DNA of 64,000 nucleotides, from NCBI GenBank assembly GCA_013398615.1, contig VZSR01000055.1, positions 5,470,717-5,534,716 of the forward strand, read 5' to 3'. The position numbers were made by a program, and so were the translations under genes. Below are positions 45,090 through 58,220 of this stretch, piece after piece (position 1 is the first letter of the stretch; each line of letters opens with the position of its first letter). The notes below the pieces were generated by a model, which was given only the letters and a program-made list of their open reading frames with translations, was not told the origin of the DNA and did no database searches. The stretch is from Brachypodius melanocephalos. Its lineage: Eukaryota; Chordata; Aves; Passeriformes; Pycnonotidae.

Positions 45090-48000
45090 TTTTTAGTGAT
45101 ATTTTTAAAGAAAATATGCTTTAAAAGACAGGTTTTGTTCTTATTTTTGCTGTATTTCCATATAAAAGCAGGCATTTATCACTGCTGTTCCTATACCCAA
45201 GATTTTTTTTTATTTTCACATATTTTCTCCAGTGCCCCAAAATCACTTTTCATAATGCATAATTAATGCTTAACCAAATGTATCGAGGATATAAAGATGC
45301 CATTTCTTTGTTGCCCTGACAATCTATGACAATTTTAGCACTGCAGAAGTGAAAAAAACCGAACAAAAATAACAATACAACCACATGGCAGTGTGGGAAA
45401 TTACCAGTTATGGATGGCTGAGGAATGTTAGTAACTTTTAACTTTTATATCTAAAATAAATACACTGCCTTGAAGTTCAGGAAAACAATTTCACAGTTTG
45501 GAGTGTGTTTGGAGAAAATAAGTTCAACATGAATCTAACACCAACTACTCTGAGTTTTAATCCTTATGTATAAAACTCTTTTCTATACACTTATATGAGA
45601 ACAGCTCTGCAAAAGATTATCTGGGATTTATGCAAGGAAATTTTGTTTCTATTAGCCCAAATTATTTACTTTACCCTAACTTTTGGATGGTGCAGTGCTT
45701 TTAAGTGGAGACATTTCAGAGCAAGTGAGAGGAGCAAAACAATTTTAAAAATCAGACCATACAGATTAAATTATGTTGAAGCAAAAAACCTACAGTTCTT
45801 CCCTACCAAATTCTGGTGCTGTGATTGTCTTCACTAGATCTGACCACACAATTTTTATGTAAAAATATAAGAAAGCAGTGAAAATTTGAGGTATCTGGTG
45901 CCTGGCAGCTTCATTTTTTGTTGCATCATGCAACCAAAAGCTGGTTAGAGGATAATACAGACAGAATGGGACACAGCATCTGTTGTTCAGAGTAACGTGA
46001 AAAAAAGAAAGAAAAAATCAACTGATAAACATGACAGGGTGGTGATGGTCCAGATTTTCACCTGCATCCAAGAGCAAGAAGGACTCCCCTCCCTATCTCT
46101 GGGTCCCTTTTGTCTCAGTTCTCCTCACACACACTGAACAATAGGGCTGAAATGCAAAGATGTGTAGTTTTTCAGATAGCAGTAATGAGAAAGTGTCCTG
46201 AGACCCAACCACAAACTAAAAGGACTGCCACAGCATTCAAATTAGAAAAATGTGACACCAGGGGATTTCCTGAATTCAGAGCTTTTAATATATCCACTGA
46301 ATTGCTGTGAATAACAGTATGCTAGGATTCTAAAATAACTTCAGACTGCCTCGTCTTGAATTCTTATTCAAGATATCTGTCTTCAGCAAAATATTTAGAT
46401 TGCATAAGGACTTGTGGATTTCATGAGTGCAGCTCCATAAAAATACCTATTTGCTGCTCAATAAACAAAACCTGAAAGTTATGCTGGCCAATAAATCTGA
46501 GTAAGTGCTCTTAGTGCAGATGCTATTGAGCAGCAGCATCCTGCCTCAGCTGTTTAAAGCCCTGCTGTAAGGAGCAGGATGACTCAGGGAGTTGGTAATG
46601 GGATCCAGAGCCTTTCACCCCTGGGTCAATAGTTATAATCTGCACCAGGCCAGGAGTCAATGCCATGTCAGCCCTGGCTGCTGCCCACAGCCAAATCATT
46701 CCCTGGCCTCCAGACAATTCCTGCACAACAAACCCTGGAACCACAACAGGCAGGAGAGAAACCCCTGGCACTGATCTCTGGCACCAGCAAAAGAATGGGA
46801 AAGCCAAGATGCTGTCTGGGAAAATATGTGGTGCTTTTAAAACACGTAAGGGGAAGCATTTAGTAAAGAAAGGAAAATGGTTTGCAGCAACTTTTCATCT
46901 TTCCATGGTGCTGGCAACTCCTCTGGGCTTGAAGCTACTTGAAATTTAGAGTGTTCACCACTCACACAGAATATCAGACAATGCAAATTTTGTGTCCCAT
47001 AAATAGTGGGCAGAATCCACAACCTGCACACATCACACAACCTGTGATGGCACCTCTGTAACTACACACAACCTTCATCTGCTCCAACACAGCTCAAACC
47101 TGCAGAGGGATGTGTGTCACCATCACAATAACAGGCGTTCAGACTTATTTTCAGATCTGTTAACAGCTTTTTTTTTTTTTTTTTTTGAGGGTTTCCAGGG
47201 ATTTGCTCCATGTTCTGATCTCTGTGTGTCATTGTGCACTCTCAACCTGTTGCTCCATCCCCTCCACCTCCACTCCCAAGGTAACAAACTGCCCTGCAGA
47301 GTCTTTGCAGAGTTTAAATTCCAAAACACTGAACACCACTGCTCATGCAGCAACAGACTTTCCACCATGGAGAGGCTAACAACGAATAAATGTCAAAAAT
47401 ACGAAGGGAAAAAGGAATAGTTCAGTCATTCTGTATGGATTTGAAACGTGTTTAACTTCACCACCACAAAGAGTATCAGAGAAAAAGACATCTGGGTTAC
47501 CTTTATCTGGGACACGGGGCACTGATGGGCAGCAGGTCTTTTCTGGAAAGAGGATCTGAATTAATTCATTCTGGTGTTTATTGTTAAGTTCCAAGAACAA
47601 GCACTGGGAGCCCTGCTAATCTTTAACTGTGATGACACTGACAAATCTATAAACCTGGAAAATACTCCAGTGTCTCAGCTCATCATGCAAAACCTTTTTA
47701 ATCACCAGAGGAAACGTATCAGATTATCAGAAACTTCCCTACAATCACATGAATGGACTTTCATTATGCTTAACACTACTCTGGGTGAGCCAATATGATT
47801 TCTTTAGATGTACCTTTTAAATCTATAAAAGTTCAGACATGTTAAGCAGGAATCGTGATTTTTAAGGTAACTTATTTTCCTTTCATAAAATTGCACTATT
47901 TACCTGGATTACCAAATGACAAAGCTCAGCTAACAGAAATTAAGAATGTTGGTCCCCTGTAACATCCACAGCATTTTTATTTTTGAGTGCTTCTTTAAAG

Positions 48001-49619
48001 TAGTAACCACTGTTAATATTTTTCTTCATGTCTGTTTTTCACTCCTCAGTTGTGACTCATTTCTTATGAATTATTTGTGTGAGTAAAACGTATGGAAATG
48101 TTTTTGTTAAGTGGAGATTAAGCTTTGATTATCTTTTCTTCACCTCCTCTTGGAATGTAAAAATATTCTTTTGGTGATGAAAAATAAAGTTCATTTCTTA
48201 TTTTTCAATATTTTCTCCTGGTTTATGCTAATACCTACAAAGACTGGCAGCTTCTGTACCTAGGAATAGTTTTAAGTAAAAGAGTAATAGAATTAATTTT
48301 TTGGTTGTCTAGTGCTTGTTTTTGAGGTCTTTTTTAATTCTCTTTAAAATGAGACTTAGATAAGAGAAGAGTATAACTCCAAAATGAAAAACATTTAAAA
48401 AATTCTTAGGTGAGTTTCTTCTCCCCATCCCCACCATTCATTTTGGAGTAGGCAAAGATAAAAAGACCTAAGGAACAAAAAAAATACTTTGAAACTAGTG
48501 TGACATCAGCCAGTGCCAGTCAGCTGAAGAGGCATTTGTCCTTCCCCAACTCATCTTTCTCAACAAATCTCTCCGGAGATTTTTGGTGCAGGCAGATTTG
48601 AGAGGTCAACAAAGGGATTTTGGCACCTGTTTTCCCATCAGTTTTTTTAATGAGAGCGGAGCATCCAAATCCTCTTTGGACAGCTTTCAAAACAACAGCC
48701 CCAGCTTCTTCATTAAGCTTTTTGGGGAACACAAATGTGGCCAATTCCAGCTGGCAGCAAGCTCTTGGTAGGCAAAACACACCCAAACACATCCCCCCAA
48801 AAACCTCTTCCCAGCCCTGAATCATATTTCTACCCTCTGGAAATGCATCCCACTTCCCATGGCATTTACTTGGGTCATCCCTATAACCTCATCCCTCTCC
48901 TCTATATTTTAAGTTTCAATAGGTACATATAGAGGAAAGTGATGCTCTGCTACTTAATGCATTCATTTTTCTGAATTCATCTTTTAATTTTTGATCTTTT
49001 GCTGTTGCACGCGCACCTTATACTTTTGTAAGTGCCTTTTCCTGCAGCTGCCATGCAAATAACAGTATATTTTAGGTGGCTGAGATCATACCTAACTGGG
49101 TTTCCAAATTTGACTTTGATCTGGCAGAGAGGTGAGCTGAGTTTCCCCACCAGCATTGCTGCATCCTCAGCCTGTGAGCCTATTCCCTGGCCTGTGACAA
49201 CATGGGGAGAGGAAAAAGGGCAGAAAAGAGGAAATCTGACAGGTGTCTGGCTCTCTTCCACAACCAGTGCATCTTTGCTGAGCTGAGGGACATCATTCCC
49301 AGACACCAGCACAAATATATTCCTCACATGCATTTGCCTAAACCAAATTATCAGCTGCTTGTTGGGGTTTTTTTTCAGCAGTGCCTTTTGATATTCATAA
49401 TCTCCATGAAGATAATTCATGGCATTTTGTCCAGCCTTTCCAGCTCGTGGAGCAGAGCTGGCTGAACTCCTCGCAGAGGGTGCTGGATTAAATGCAGGTA
49501 AGGGTTATGAATGGTGAGCTGTAATTTACTGACAGCAGCAGGGAGGAGACAGAGGGCACGGTGTGGTTTTCAAGGCATGAATTAGAGTTCTCTGCTGAAA
49601 TGAGGGTGCTTTGAGCTGA
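45090..49619. other. Unique noncoding stretch, no gene seen
   Basis: AT-rich unique sequence, GC-richer at 46520-46800, with 19 T at 47168-47186. Open frames up to 147 codons (48977-49420 minus) show no recognisable domain or exon structure. No mobile element was recognised. Confidence 0.5.
47168..47186. repeat. Poly(T) tract, 19 T
   Basis: A homopolymer followed by GAGGGTTTCC. There is no identifiable retrocopy on either side. Confidence 0.9.
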
Positions 49620-49930
49620 TTAAATTATAAGAAATGTGCACCTGGGCTGCATAAAGATCTGACATCCTCTCCCTGGAGTTTGACTGATAATGCAAGTGAT
49701 GCACGTCATAATTTCTGCATCATCTGAAAGTTTAATACGTGTAATTGTGGGCTGCTTTTCTTCTCTGAAATTGCAAACACAGCGAAATTGCAGGCTTGGT
49801 GCCACTGATGAGTCATTGTTGGCCTGCTGGATCCGTATTACAATGGCCATGCACAAAGAGAACCGTGACACCCCAGTTTACCATCATTATCTGTTTCCTT
49901 TGCGGTCGTTTCCACAGCTGAGCAGCTCAG
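49620..49930. promoter_or_regulatory. Candidate conserved noncoding element
   Basis: A block without simple repeats, holding GATGCACGTCATAATT (a CRE-half ACGTCA), TTTAATACGTGTAATTG, two GAAATTGCA words 26 bases apart (GAAATTGCAAAC, GAAATTGCAGGC) and several CpGs. The motif mix is typical of conserved enhancers, but the assignment is inference without any comparison. Confidence 0.25.
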
Positions 49931-52900
49931 ACAGAGCCTGGCTCAAGTAGCAGGGGGAGGAGGAGTTGAAATGGTAGCTTTTAAGGGAGATGAGTTAGGT
50001 ATGATCTCAGCCATCTAAAATATACAGCTATTTGCATGGCAGCTGCAGGAAAAGGCCCTTACAAATGTGTAAGGTACATGTGCAACAGCAAAACATCCAG
50101 AATTAATAGAAAAAGATGCAGAAAAAAATGAACATTTCAAGTAGCAGAGCATTATTTTCCTCTATATGTACCTCTTGAAATTTAGAATACAATATAGAAG
50201 AGAATTTGGCCTATTTTGCTAAAATGGCAGCTAAAGATACCTTAATATTCACCAAAAAAAAGTCAGCAGTTCATTTGTTGAAGCACTCCATTGCCAATGA
50301 TTTCTTATTGGATCTTGTTTTCATCACAGCTCCAAAAGTCTGGAATGTAAGTGTAGACACCTTATTCTTTTCAGACACTCCAAATCTGAATTTTAAAACT
50401 CCAAATGTTCTAAACTGGAAGTTAACAGCGCTTATTAAACAGTTGAAAGCAAATCAATTACCAAAAGAATGTGTTCTTTCTTTAGGATTCAAGTGGGGGG
50501 AGCTGAAGAGAAACATCCCTACTTACTAGATCAGAGTAATATTCATATTTTTTAGCACTATAAAACAGAAATATTTTTGGGGGAAAAAAGCCTATAAAAG
50601 GATAATCTGCAGTGTATAATATGTACTGGCATTAAAAGGTCAAACTTGATGGGCACTATCACCTTGGAGAGAATGAACTCCTTGAATCAGGCTCATACTG
50701 CCTCTTTTAATCCTGAAAAAACACATTCCTCCAAATCCAAGCCCTGTGGTGACCATCCCACAGCATCCCTGGGACGTGCAGCAAGGCCTGGATTGAGTTG
50801 ACTGGTTACACAGCCCCCACACATGGACAGGGGAGTATTTCTCACAAGCTGTTGGGCATTGAAACATCACCTGGATAGATTTGGCATCCCTATGGCAAAG
50901 AGGAGATATCAGTAAAATGCATTATGGCAGACAAATTTTGATCTTATTTTGTCTGACAATGGGCAACAACTGTTATTGGCTTCACCAGAGAAAAGGGAAA
51001 ACAGGCACAGATTTTGCTCCCAATTTTGCTGATGTGACAGTAAACCCTCTTTTGTTAAAAGCAGAAAATTTCTTCTCGAATGTATGAAAACTTCAAGGTG
51101 AGAAATTTACTTTAACATAACTTCATCCTAATTAGAAAAGGAATCCAACCAGTCCCTGGTACTGGGGCTTACCATAACTTCTTGTCCAAACAAAATTGAA
51201 AGCCATTTATTTTCTCCATGAGATGAAGTGAAAATAAGGAAATCTGAGAACCTGTACAAGTTAGATTTAAGGTACAACCAATAGCAGCTCTGATGCTCTA
51301 AGCACTCATCATTGGTTTCTTCAGTGATTGATACAAAGGGGGAAGTCCAGTTCAGAGTAATCAAGTGGAAAATCCCAAGGAAATCCCTGGACAAGTGCTC
51401 TGACTAGGGAGAAAATAATTGCACATTGCATTATTTTTCTTCAGACCACAGAACCAACTGAGAGACAACATATTGGTTTTGGAGTCTGTAGTTTTTTTTT
51501 TTTCCCTGAACTAGACAGATAGGTATATTAAATCAATGTTTATGAATAAGAGCTAGTTAAATATTTAAATTATTTCTGGCAGAGGACACTTCCATGATCT
51601 AAAATAAGAAATTGAGGCCTGGCAATAAATGGTTGTCGCATAAAAAAAGAAAAAAGTCCTACTGTCACTCAGTAAAAAAACATTTTCAGTCATCTTTAAC
51701 AGTGACAGCAGTCTGGACAAAATCACTGCACTCCAGCTGGTGCTTTAGCAACCTTTCTCTTTTATTTCTTCCAGATTATGATAAATAATCAGACAAAATA
51801 AGACAAAGTAGCAAATGCACATATAAAGTGTTGAAAGTAGGCTGGTCCTAGGAACAAATCATGAGCTGGACACAAAGAACATTGAGCCATAAATGAACAA
51901 AGAAGGACACAACTGCTTATTTATTAAACAATGCTGTCACTTTCAGTCCACAGCATCTTAAAACTGCCTCGTTGGGACCATTACCAGAGCAAATTACTGC
52001 TCACCATGAATAAATGTGGAGAAGTCTGGGTCTAAGCTTTTAAGTGGTTTGGGTTTTGGTGGGGTTTTTTTCAACGTTTTAATGTGTTTTAAATTGTTTT
52101 TATTATTATGCACAGCTACATCATAGGAGCAATTCTCTACAGATGAGGCTGAGCTGAGCTCTCTGTGGAAAGGTCAAGGCTTGCAAGTGTTACTAATTAG
52201 GGACACAGGCACAGAGTGAATTATGTTTCCTTAGATAAGGAAAAGGAAAGAGAACCTAGCTGTTGTTTAACATTACATGAAATCATTTGTGCTTCTCCGT
52301 GGCTAGAGTTTAAAATATCATGTAACAGACATCCTGGTTCTGAAGCTGCCCTACCCCATAGGTGCAGAATCACAAAAAAAAAAAAAAGAAATTTAAAAAA
52401 GGCAGGTATACACTAGGCTATTTCAAACTTCGGAAGAAAGCTTATCTATCATAAAGGTTTTGTCAGACTCCCAAGAAGAGGAGCTGATGCGGGATTTCTC
52501 TATCAGAATGAAGCTCAATGAATCAGATGTCAGCGTGGAGAAGGAGGTGATGAGAATGCACTGGGCACAGGGAAAGCAGGAGTGATACACAAGAGCTGAA
52601 AAGTCTATTTTGTGAGGTCACAGAGGTGACAGTTGAGACCACCGAATCAGAATGATCTTTTCAGGCTGCAATTCTCATCAGGGTGAGGGATGCTCTCTTT
52701 GAAGGAAAAAAGTATTACAGCTATTACATGGTACAGCTGGTACTCAAGTGTAACTGGAAATGAGAACAGAAGTTCAGCACTGCTGGCACCAGATTTCCTT
52801 ACAATATCAGAAATACCTGTGAATATTTGGAATTTGGGAGCTGAGGGCCTCTGATGGCCATCCACAGTCTAGTTAGACAAAGGGGAATGCCTGCTACTCA

Positions 52901-53499
52901 GCCTGTTACATTTGCTGTGGGCTCTCACTTTCACTTTGTACCACTTTCAAGCAGACCAGTTACTACCAAAGTGAAACAAAGCTTATTAAAAAGACAATGT
53001 TCAAAATACCCCACAACCTACTAGAGAGAGAAAGTTAATTGTTTCCTTCCAAATCACGAGTTAACCCAGCAGGTTGAGATTCACCTCGAAGACAAACACC
53101 CACACCTGAGTTCCTGTTACTGAGGTGATGGAGACTGTGGTAATTTACAGAAGTGAATGCAGAGGTTGCACTCCTGACAGCTTTAGATTGCTTTGTCTAA
53201 ATTAATAACAACTCTGAATAAAAGCCATCAAGTCCAGCTGTACAGTCTCACACTTAACTTTGCCATTAGTGTCACTGGCCTCCCAGGGGTCTCTTCTTGT
53301 ACTTCTTATGTTTATGGACAAGACATAAATGACCCTGTATGCATCAGCTGGTCTCAGTGAGCATCCCTCTCTCTCTCCTCCTCTGCTATCCATCAAAACT
53401 CTTCCCTGTGATTACCCCACACGCCAGAAACACAGTCATACCTTGAAATGCTAAATGAAAGGCCTACCAGCTAAGCTGGGAATGCTTATTCATGCAGGC
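49931..53499. other. Unique noncoding stretch, no gene seen
   Basis: AT-rich unique sequence. The longest open frame (107 codons, 50206-50529 plus) has a Lys/Leu-rich composition and no domain. A MIR-like phrase near 52140-52215 was considered and not called. Short A/T runs lie near 51490 and 52375. Confidence 0.5.
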
Positions 53500-53770
53500 T
53501 CGGTGTGAAGCAGGGGCACTGCAGCTGATGGGGCCAACGCACCTGCGTGCGTGAGTGGCACAAGAGCCTCTTGCAGACAGATCCCTCCCGCTCTCCACTT
53601 GCCTTTTCCTTTCTCCTGCTCAGCAGGCAGGGAGATTATGGGACATAGGGGGTGTGCATGATGAAGGCAGACACGGAATGTGTGAAATAATAAAGCTCTC
53701 ACCTCCACTCGAGGCACAGAGAGGCAGAGCTCCTGTCGTGAGGCTCCGGATGCAGCGCCGAGCTCCGGCT
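53500..53770. promoter_or_regulatory. Small CpG cluster
   Basis: I count twelve CpGs from about 53500 to 53767, densest at CACCTGCGTGCGTGAG (53541-53556) and at TCGTGAGGCTCCGGATGCAG continuing to GCGCCGAGCTCCGG (53737-53767). It is shorter and sparser than a standard CpG island, but it is the most CpG-dense GC-rich spot in the window. It might be a weak or alternative promoter, an enhancer or a GC-rich fossil. No TATA word or coding first exon is visible; a 119-codon plus frame (53555-53914) overlaps it without recognisable domains. Confidence 0.35.
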
Positions 53771-56474
53771 CAGGGACTCTTGCTCAACCCAGTGTGGGGT
53801 CACCAGGCTGCCTGGGGAACACAGGGAACACTGGAATTAAAATCACCTCTGATAACATCTCTTTATTCTTATAGATTGATTTATTTTGTCACTGCAGCTT
53901 CAAATATCAAATAATCAACAAGAGCTGTTGTCAAATGGGTGTTTCCCAACTATAGTAAAATGCTCAGTTCTAGAGTTGCACTTAGGCCCTTTAAGGAGTT
54001 TTTCAGGAAGGTCTCGGAAAAAAAAAAATCCTTTTCAAACAGGCCTGAAATTCAGGACAAACTGAGCTTGGCTGCTTTCAGTCACAATTCTGCTGAGGGA
54101 CAAGAGTTCCCCTTCACAGTGCTGCCTGCTGATGTGGTGAGCAGCTTTCCCGTGGCATTTACTGTTAACTACATCATGTGGCCTGATGGGTTTATGATGT
54201 GGACAGACAAGCCCTAAAGAGTAAAACATGCCCATGGAAACCCATTCCCAGGGTGACCTATGGCAGGATTAAAGGGAGGTCTCCAAAGGTGAAAGGAGAG
54301 CGGATCCATCACCTTGTAAGCACCCCCTCAGCCACAGAGCTCATAGCCAACACAATTAATTGCCAAATCAGCTTCTGGACACGAGATAATGAAATACTAT
54401 CTATTGATCTGCATTTTCATTGAAAGGGAGGAAAAGAAGCCAATCAGGCTGGCTTGGTGAGGAAATTTCAAAGCATTTGTCTCACATATAGATAATACAT
54501 TGAGGTTTTATTGACACTATAATAAAATCTTGCAGCCCATAAATTTTAGGCTTTCTCCTTTCTACAGAAGGAAAGAAATTTCAGCACAATGAAGCGTATT
54601 ACAGACTCTGAAATTATCCTCCCTGCACACTTATTCCAGATTTCAGAGTGCCTGTTCATTTTCTATTGTGGCACTTACAAGAGGCTTAAACTCCATTTAA
54701 ATAAAAGACAATATCAATTTAAAATGAAACTCACCCCATGTTAACACAGAGTCAAAATACCTCTCTGCACTGAAGGAGGCCTTTCAGGCAGAAAAATCTT
54801 CAGAGGAAAAGCTTTGGTGAATGGCTTAACTATGGGTTAACTCTAAAACAAATATTAGAAATATACCAAAACTCAGCATTATTAAAATTCAGCTTATTAA
54901 AATTTCTTTATCAAAAGAAAACTTCAGAAAAAAAAAAAGGCAAAACAAAATCATATTATAGAACAGCTTAATGGCCTGTTCTCTAATATAAATATAACTG
55001 TTTGTCAATATGATTATGCAAACACCTTGGCTTCTACTGAAAATTCAGCAGCAGCAGGAAAATGCCAGAAAGAAGCAAACTCTCAGCACCAAACTCACAA
55101 AATTTTTGCCACTCTCCTCATTCAGTTTGGAGACATCAATAAACACTTCTAAAGTTTCTGGGAAATTTTCCCCTTGTGTAAAAAAAAATTAAGAAAAAAA
55201 AAAAATTAAAGCACCTTCAGAATATTCAAGGCAGGAAGAAAAACCAGGATGGGATTAGTCCAACAAAAACTTTCACACAACCAGGACATCTCACTGTTTG
55301 TCTGGGATTTAACAATTAAATATTTTTCTCTTTTTTCCCTAAAATTTTCAATGCTCTTATCAGGCACAATTTTGCTTGGTGCATTTTGGATTCATGGCTC
55401 ATGCACTGATTCTGCAGAAGCTGTACAAATACCCTGAAGTCTAGCGACAGCCTCAAGTCTCTGACTTCAATGCAAATTAAGCCTGGTTTTGAATGGGTAC
55501 TGCATAAAACAGGTTATCATTGAGAATATTTGGAATTCGAAACTCACTTCCCATTTCTGTCCCACTGAATTAGCATAACATTTATTGCTCCAGTGAATAT
55601 TCCCTTTATATTCCTTAGAATATTCATGGAAATTAAATGGAAGAGAGGTACAATCAGCTTCATTGAAAATTCAAATGAATGTTTTCTATTTTTGGCAACA
55701 CTCCTCACACATCATTAAAAACCAAAACAGTTATTCCGTGCAAAATGCAAATATAAATAAACAAACAAAAAGAATGCCCTGGGACTCCCTTTCCCTGCCA
55801 TTGAAACTGTCCCCTCCTGCCACCCTCCCTCCTCATCCCCTGGTGACATAGGAGCTACATCCTTTCGGGACTTGCTGCTCCCAAGGGATTTGGTTGATGT
55901 GGGCCTGCGGCTTCCAGGAGAAGAAAAAAGGGTTGAGGATACAAAATAATTGCAAAAAAACAAGGTGATACCAGAAAGAACCACAACCTATTCCTCCCCT
56001 TATTCATTCCTTCTCCCCTGTCAGCTGTGTGTCACTTACAATGGGCAGGTGCCTAAAAATGGCAAAAAGAAAATTTAAAAAATGAATTTTACAATGGGGT
56101 GACCCTCTCCAAAAGGAAAGTTGCAAAATAAGTGGCTGTATAAAACCACTCAAAGGCTTTGCAATTTTACTTTTTCCAACTTCTGCTACTTACAAACTGT
56201 CTTTGGACACCACTTTTCACAGTAATATCAAAATTACCTTTTCACATTGGGACTTGAAATCCCTGCCACCATAAAAAGACTGAACACAATAATGAGGTCC
56301 AAGTGGCACGTTCGGGTTCCAGAGAGGGGGGAAACTGTGCAGCAGCTAAACCTGTCCAAAATCAGGAGGCAACACCATCACCAGCTCAGCCCATTAGACA
56401 CACAACTGATGTTTGGGAAGCCTGACCTGGAGCAGAGACTGGGCAGAGCCAGAGAATAAAGCAGGGATTTATTG
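53771..56474. other. Unique noncoding stretch, no gene seen
   Basis: Mostly AT-rich unique sequence with A-runs near 54019, 54929 and 55190. Open frames are at most 92 codons and lack domains. A Ser/Arg-rich reading on the minus strand at 55715-55984 was looked at, but the frame has no other support. Confidence 0.5.
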
Positions 56475-56574
56475 NNNNNNNNNNNNNNNNNNNNNNNNNN
56501 NNNNNNNNNNNNNNNNNNNNNNNNNNNNNNNNNNNNNNNNNNNNNNNNNNNNNNNNNNNNNNNNNNNNNNNNNN
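56475..56574. other. Assembly gap (100 N)
   Basis: A 100-base unsized gap placeholder. The left flank ends in AATAAAGCAGGGATTTATTG and the right flank is GC-rich. Sequence lost here may be repetitive. Confidence 0.98.
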
Positions 56575-58205
56575 GCTCCCATCCTGCCCAGAGTGAGAGG
56601 AGCACACAGCCTGGGGACACTTGGTGTGTGTCACAGTGTGCAGCACAGAGCTGCTCCCTAAACCAGCAGGACATTCCCCATAGAGAAATCACCCCCCTCT
56701 ACCTGCAGGCCCACCCCTCCTAGACCTCAATGCACACAAATCACTGAAATTACTTCTCCCTGAATATTTAGCTTGGCTTAATATATGAAATATTAGGAGA
56801 ACACCTCACACAACAACGTGTTTTTTTAAAAGCAGCTCGGTGGAGGCCACGCTGTCAAAGCCCAGCTTGGCACCAGTAGCCAAGAAAGGCTGCCAGTGAT
56901 CCATCTGAAATGTCAATACATCATTTCAAATGTTCTCACTCAGAGCTGCTTGAAGCATCCAAAGGCAGCAAAATCAAAAGGAATGCTCCCCCTTTTTCAG
57001 GGAGAAAAACCAAGAAAGAGTGAAAATAGAAAGGCAATTAAGTTTTTCCCTAGAAGCAGCCCCTTCACATTAAAAGGGTGATACTTCAAAAGAGAGTGAA
57101 GAGGGAGACAGTGTGTGTTTCAGACAAGTTAACTGAGGAATCCAGGACAGAGTGATAGTCCTGTCATGCAGGAAATCCAGCATTTCAACTAAGAGTTAGA
57201 AACCAGAAATGAGCTAGAAGCCAAATTAGTTCTCTATGCAGTGTCCACCTAAGAAAAGAGCACCCAAAAAGCACAGCACTGGCAAAGGCATTGCCACACT
57301 CCTCTCCTGAGGGATTATCTACAGAGCTTTGGCTTTGGGTCTTATCAAAACGTTGATTATGAGAAAAAAAGGACAGCCCAGCCAGGACATGCAGCTGATG
57401 CCGGCCTAGAAACCAGATTAAAAGTAAATAAAATCCAGTGCCTGGGGTCATATTTCTTCAGGCATCTCACCTGGCCCCAAGCAGAGAGCAAGGAAAGGTC
57501 TTGCATTTCCACCCTAGCATGGTGGAGCCCAGAGGCTGGCATGGGAGGAGCTCCATAATTCTGAGATATTCCCCTCGTGCTCCCTTCCTCTCTTCCATGA
57601 GAGCCCCTCCTTTTCAGGCCTCTTTCACCTCCTTTTCCCTAAAAAGCCAGTCAGGAGCACAGCTGGGATGCAGGGGCTGAGTCTCTTTGGGCTTTCCACC
57701 CTCTCTGTCTCTCTCTTTGAAAGCATCAGGGCTGTTGTGATGCCAATCCGACAGAGAGAAGGACAGGAAATCTGTACCCTTCAACCAACCCAGCCTGCCT
57801 CACTTTAAAGATAAATCCCCTTGGAAACAGAAAATTCTGCACAGAATAGATACCCAGAAAATCAAACAAAAGTTCCCTTTGGATTCTTTTTCCCCCCTCT
57901 GGTTTCTATGTACCTGCACAAAGCCTGATACCACTGAAATTCGTGTGGTGTTTGGGAATGATGCAAATATGAGCACAGAGGAACTAAATACCATGCAAAG
58001 TCTCTATTTCTGCTAAAACTGCTCTGAGTTTATATTGTCTGTCATTTTTATCTGTGTAGGAAATTATCTATACCTTTAATGTGAGATTAATGGAGTTGAG
58101 CACGTCTGGATCATTGGCTACCATGCTGCAAAATATGTTTGTACTGAAATGATATTAAATCAACAATAAGGCCTCCATTTCACATAAATTTCACAAGCAC
58201 TTCTG

Positions 58206-58220
58206 AAAAAAAAAAAAAAA
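58206..58220. repeat. Poly(A) tract, 15 A
   Basis: A homopolymer after CACTTCTG. Nothing is attached to it. Confidence 0.9.

Noticed and set aside
15155..46805. Similar words near 15180 and 46790 (AAAAGGATGGGAAAGCCA against AAAAGAATGGGAAAGCCA)
   Set aside because: The match does not extend to either side, so it is taken as coincidence.
48977..49420. 147-codon minus-strand open frame
   Set aside because: No recognisable domain, and it overlaps other open frames on the opposite strand.
52140..52215. MIR-like phrase CTACAGATGAGG
   Set aside because: The following MIR blocks are missing or out of order.
57440..57485. Minus-strand recursive-splice-like AG|GT
   Set aside because: The pyrimidine tract is interrupted by a GGGG run next to the junction. 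It is kept only as a caution that such motifs occur by chance on both strands.
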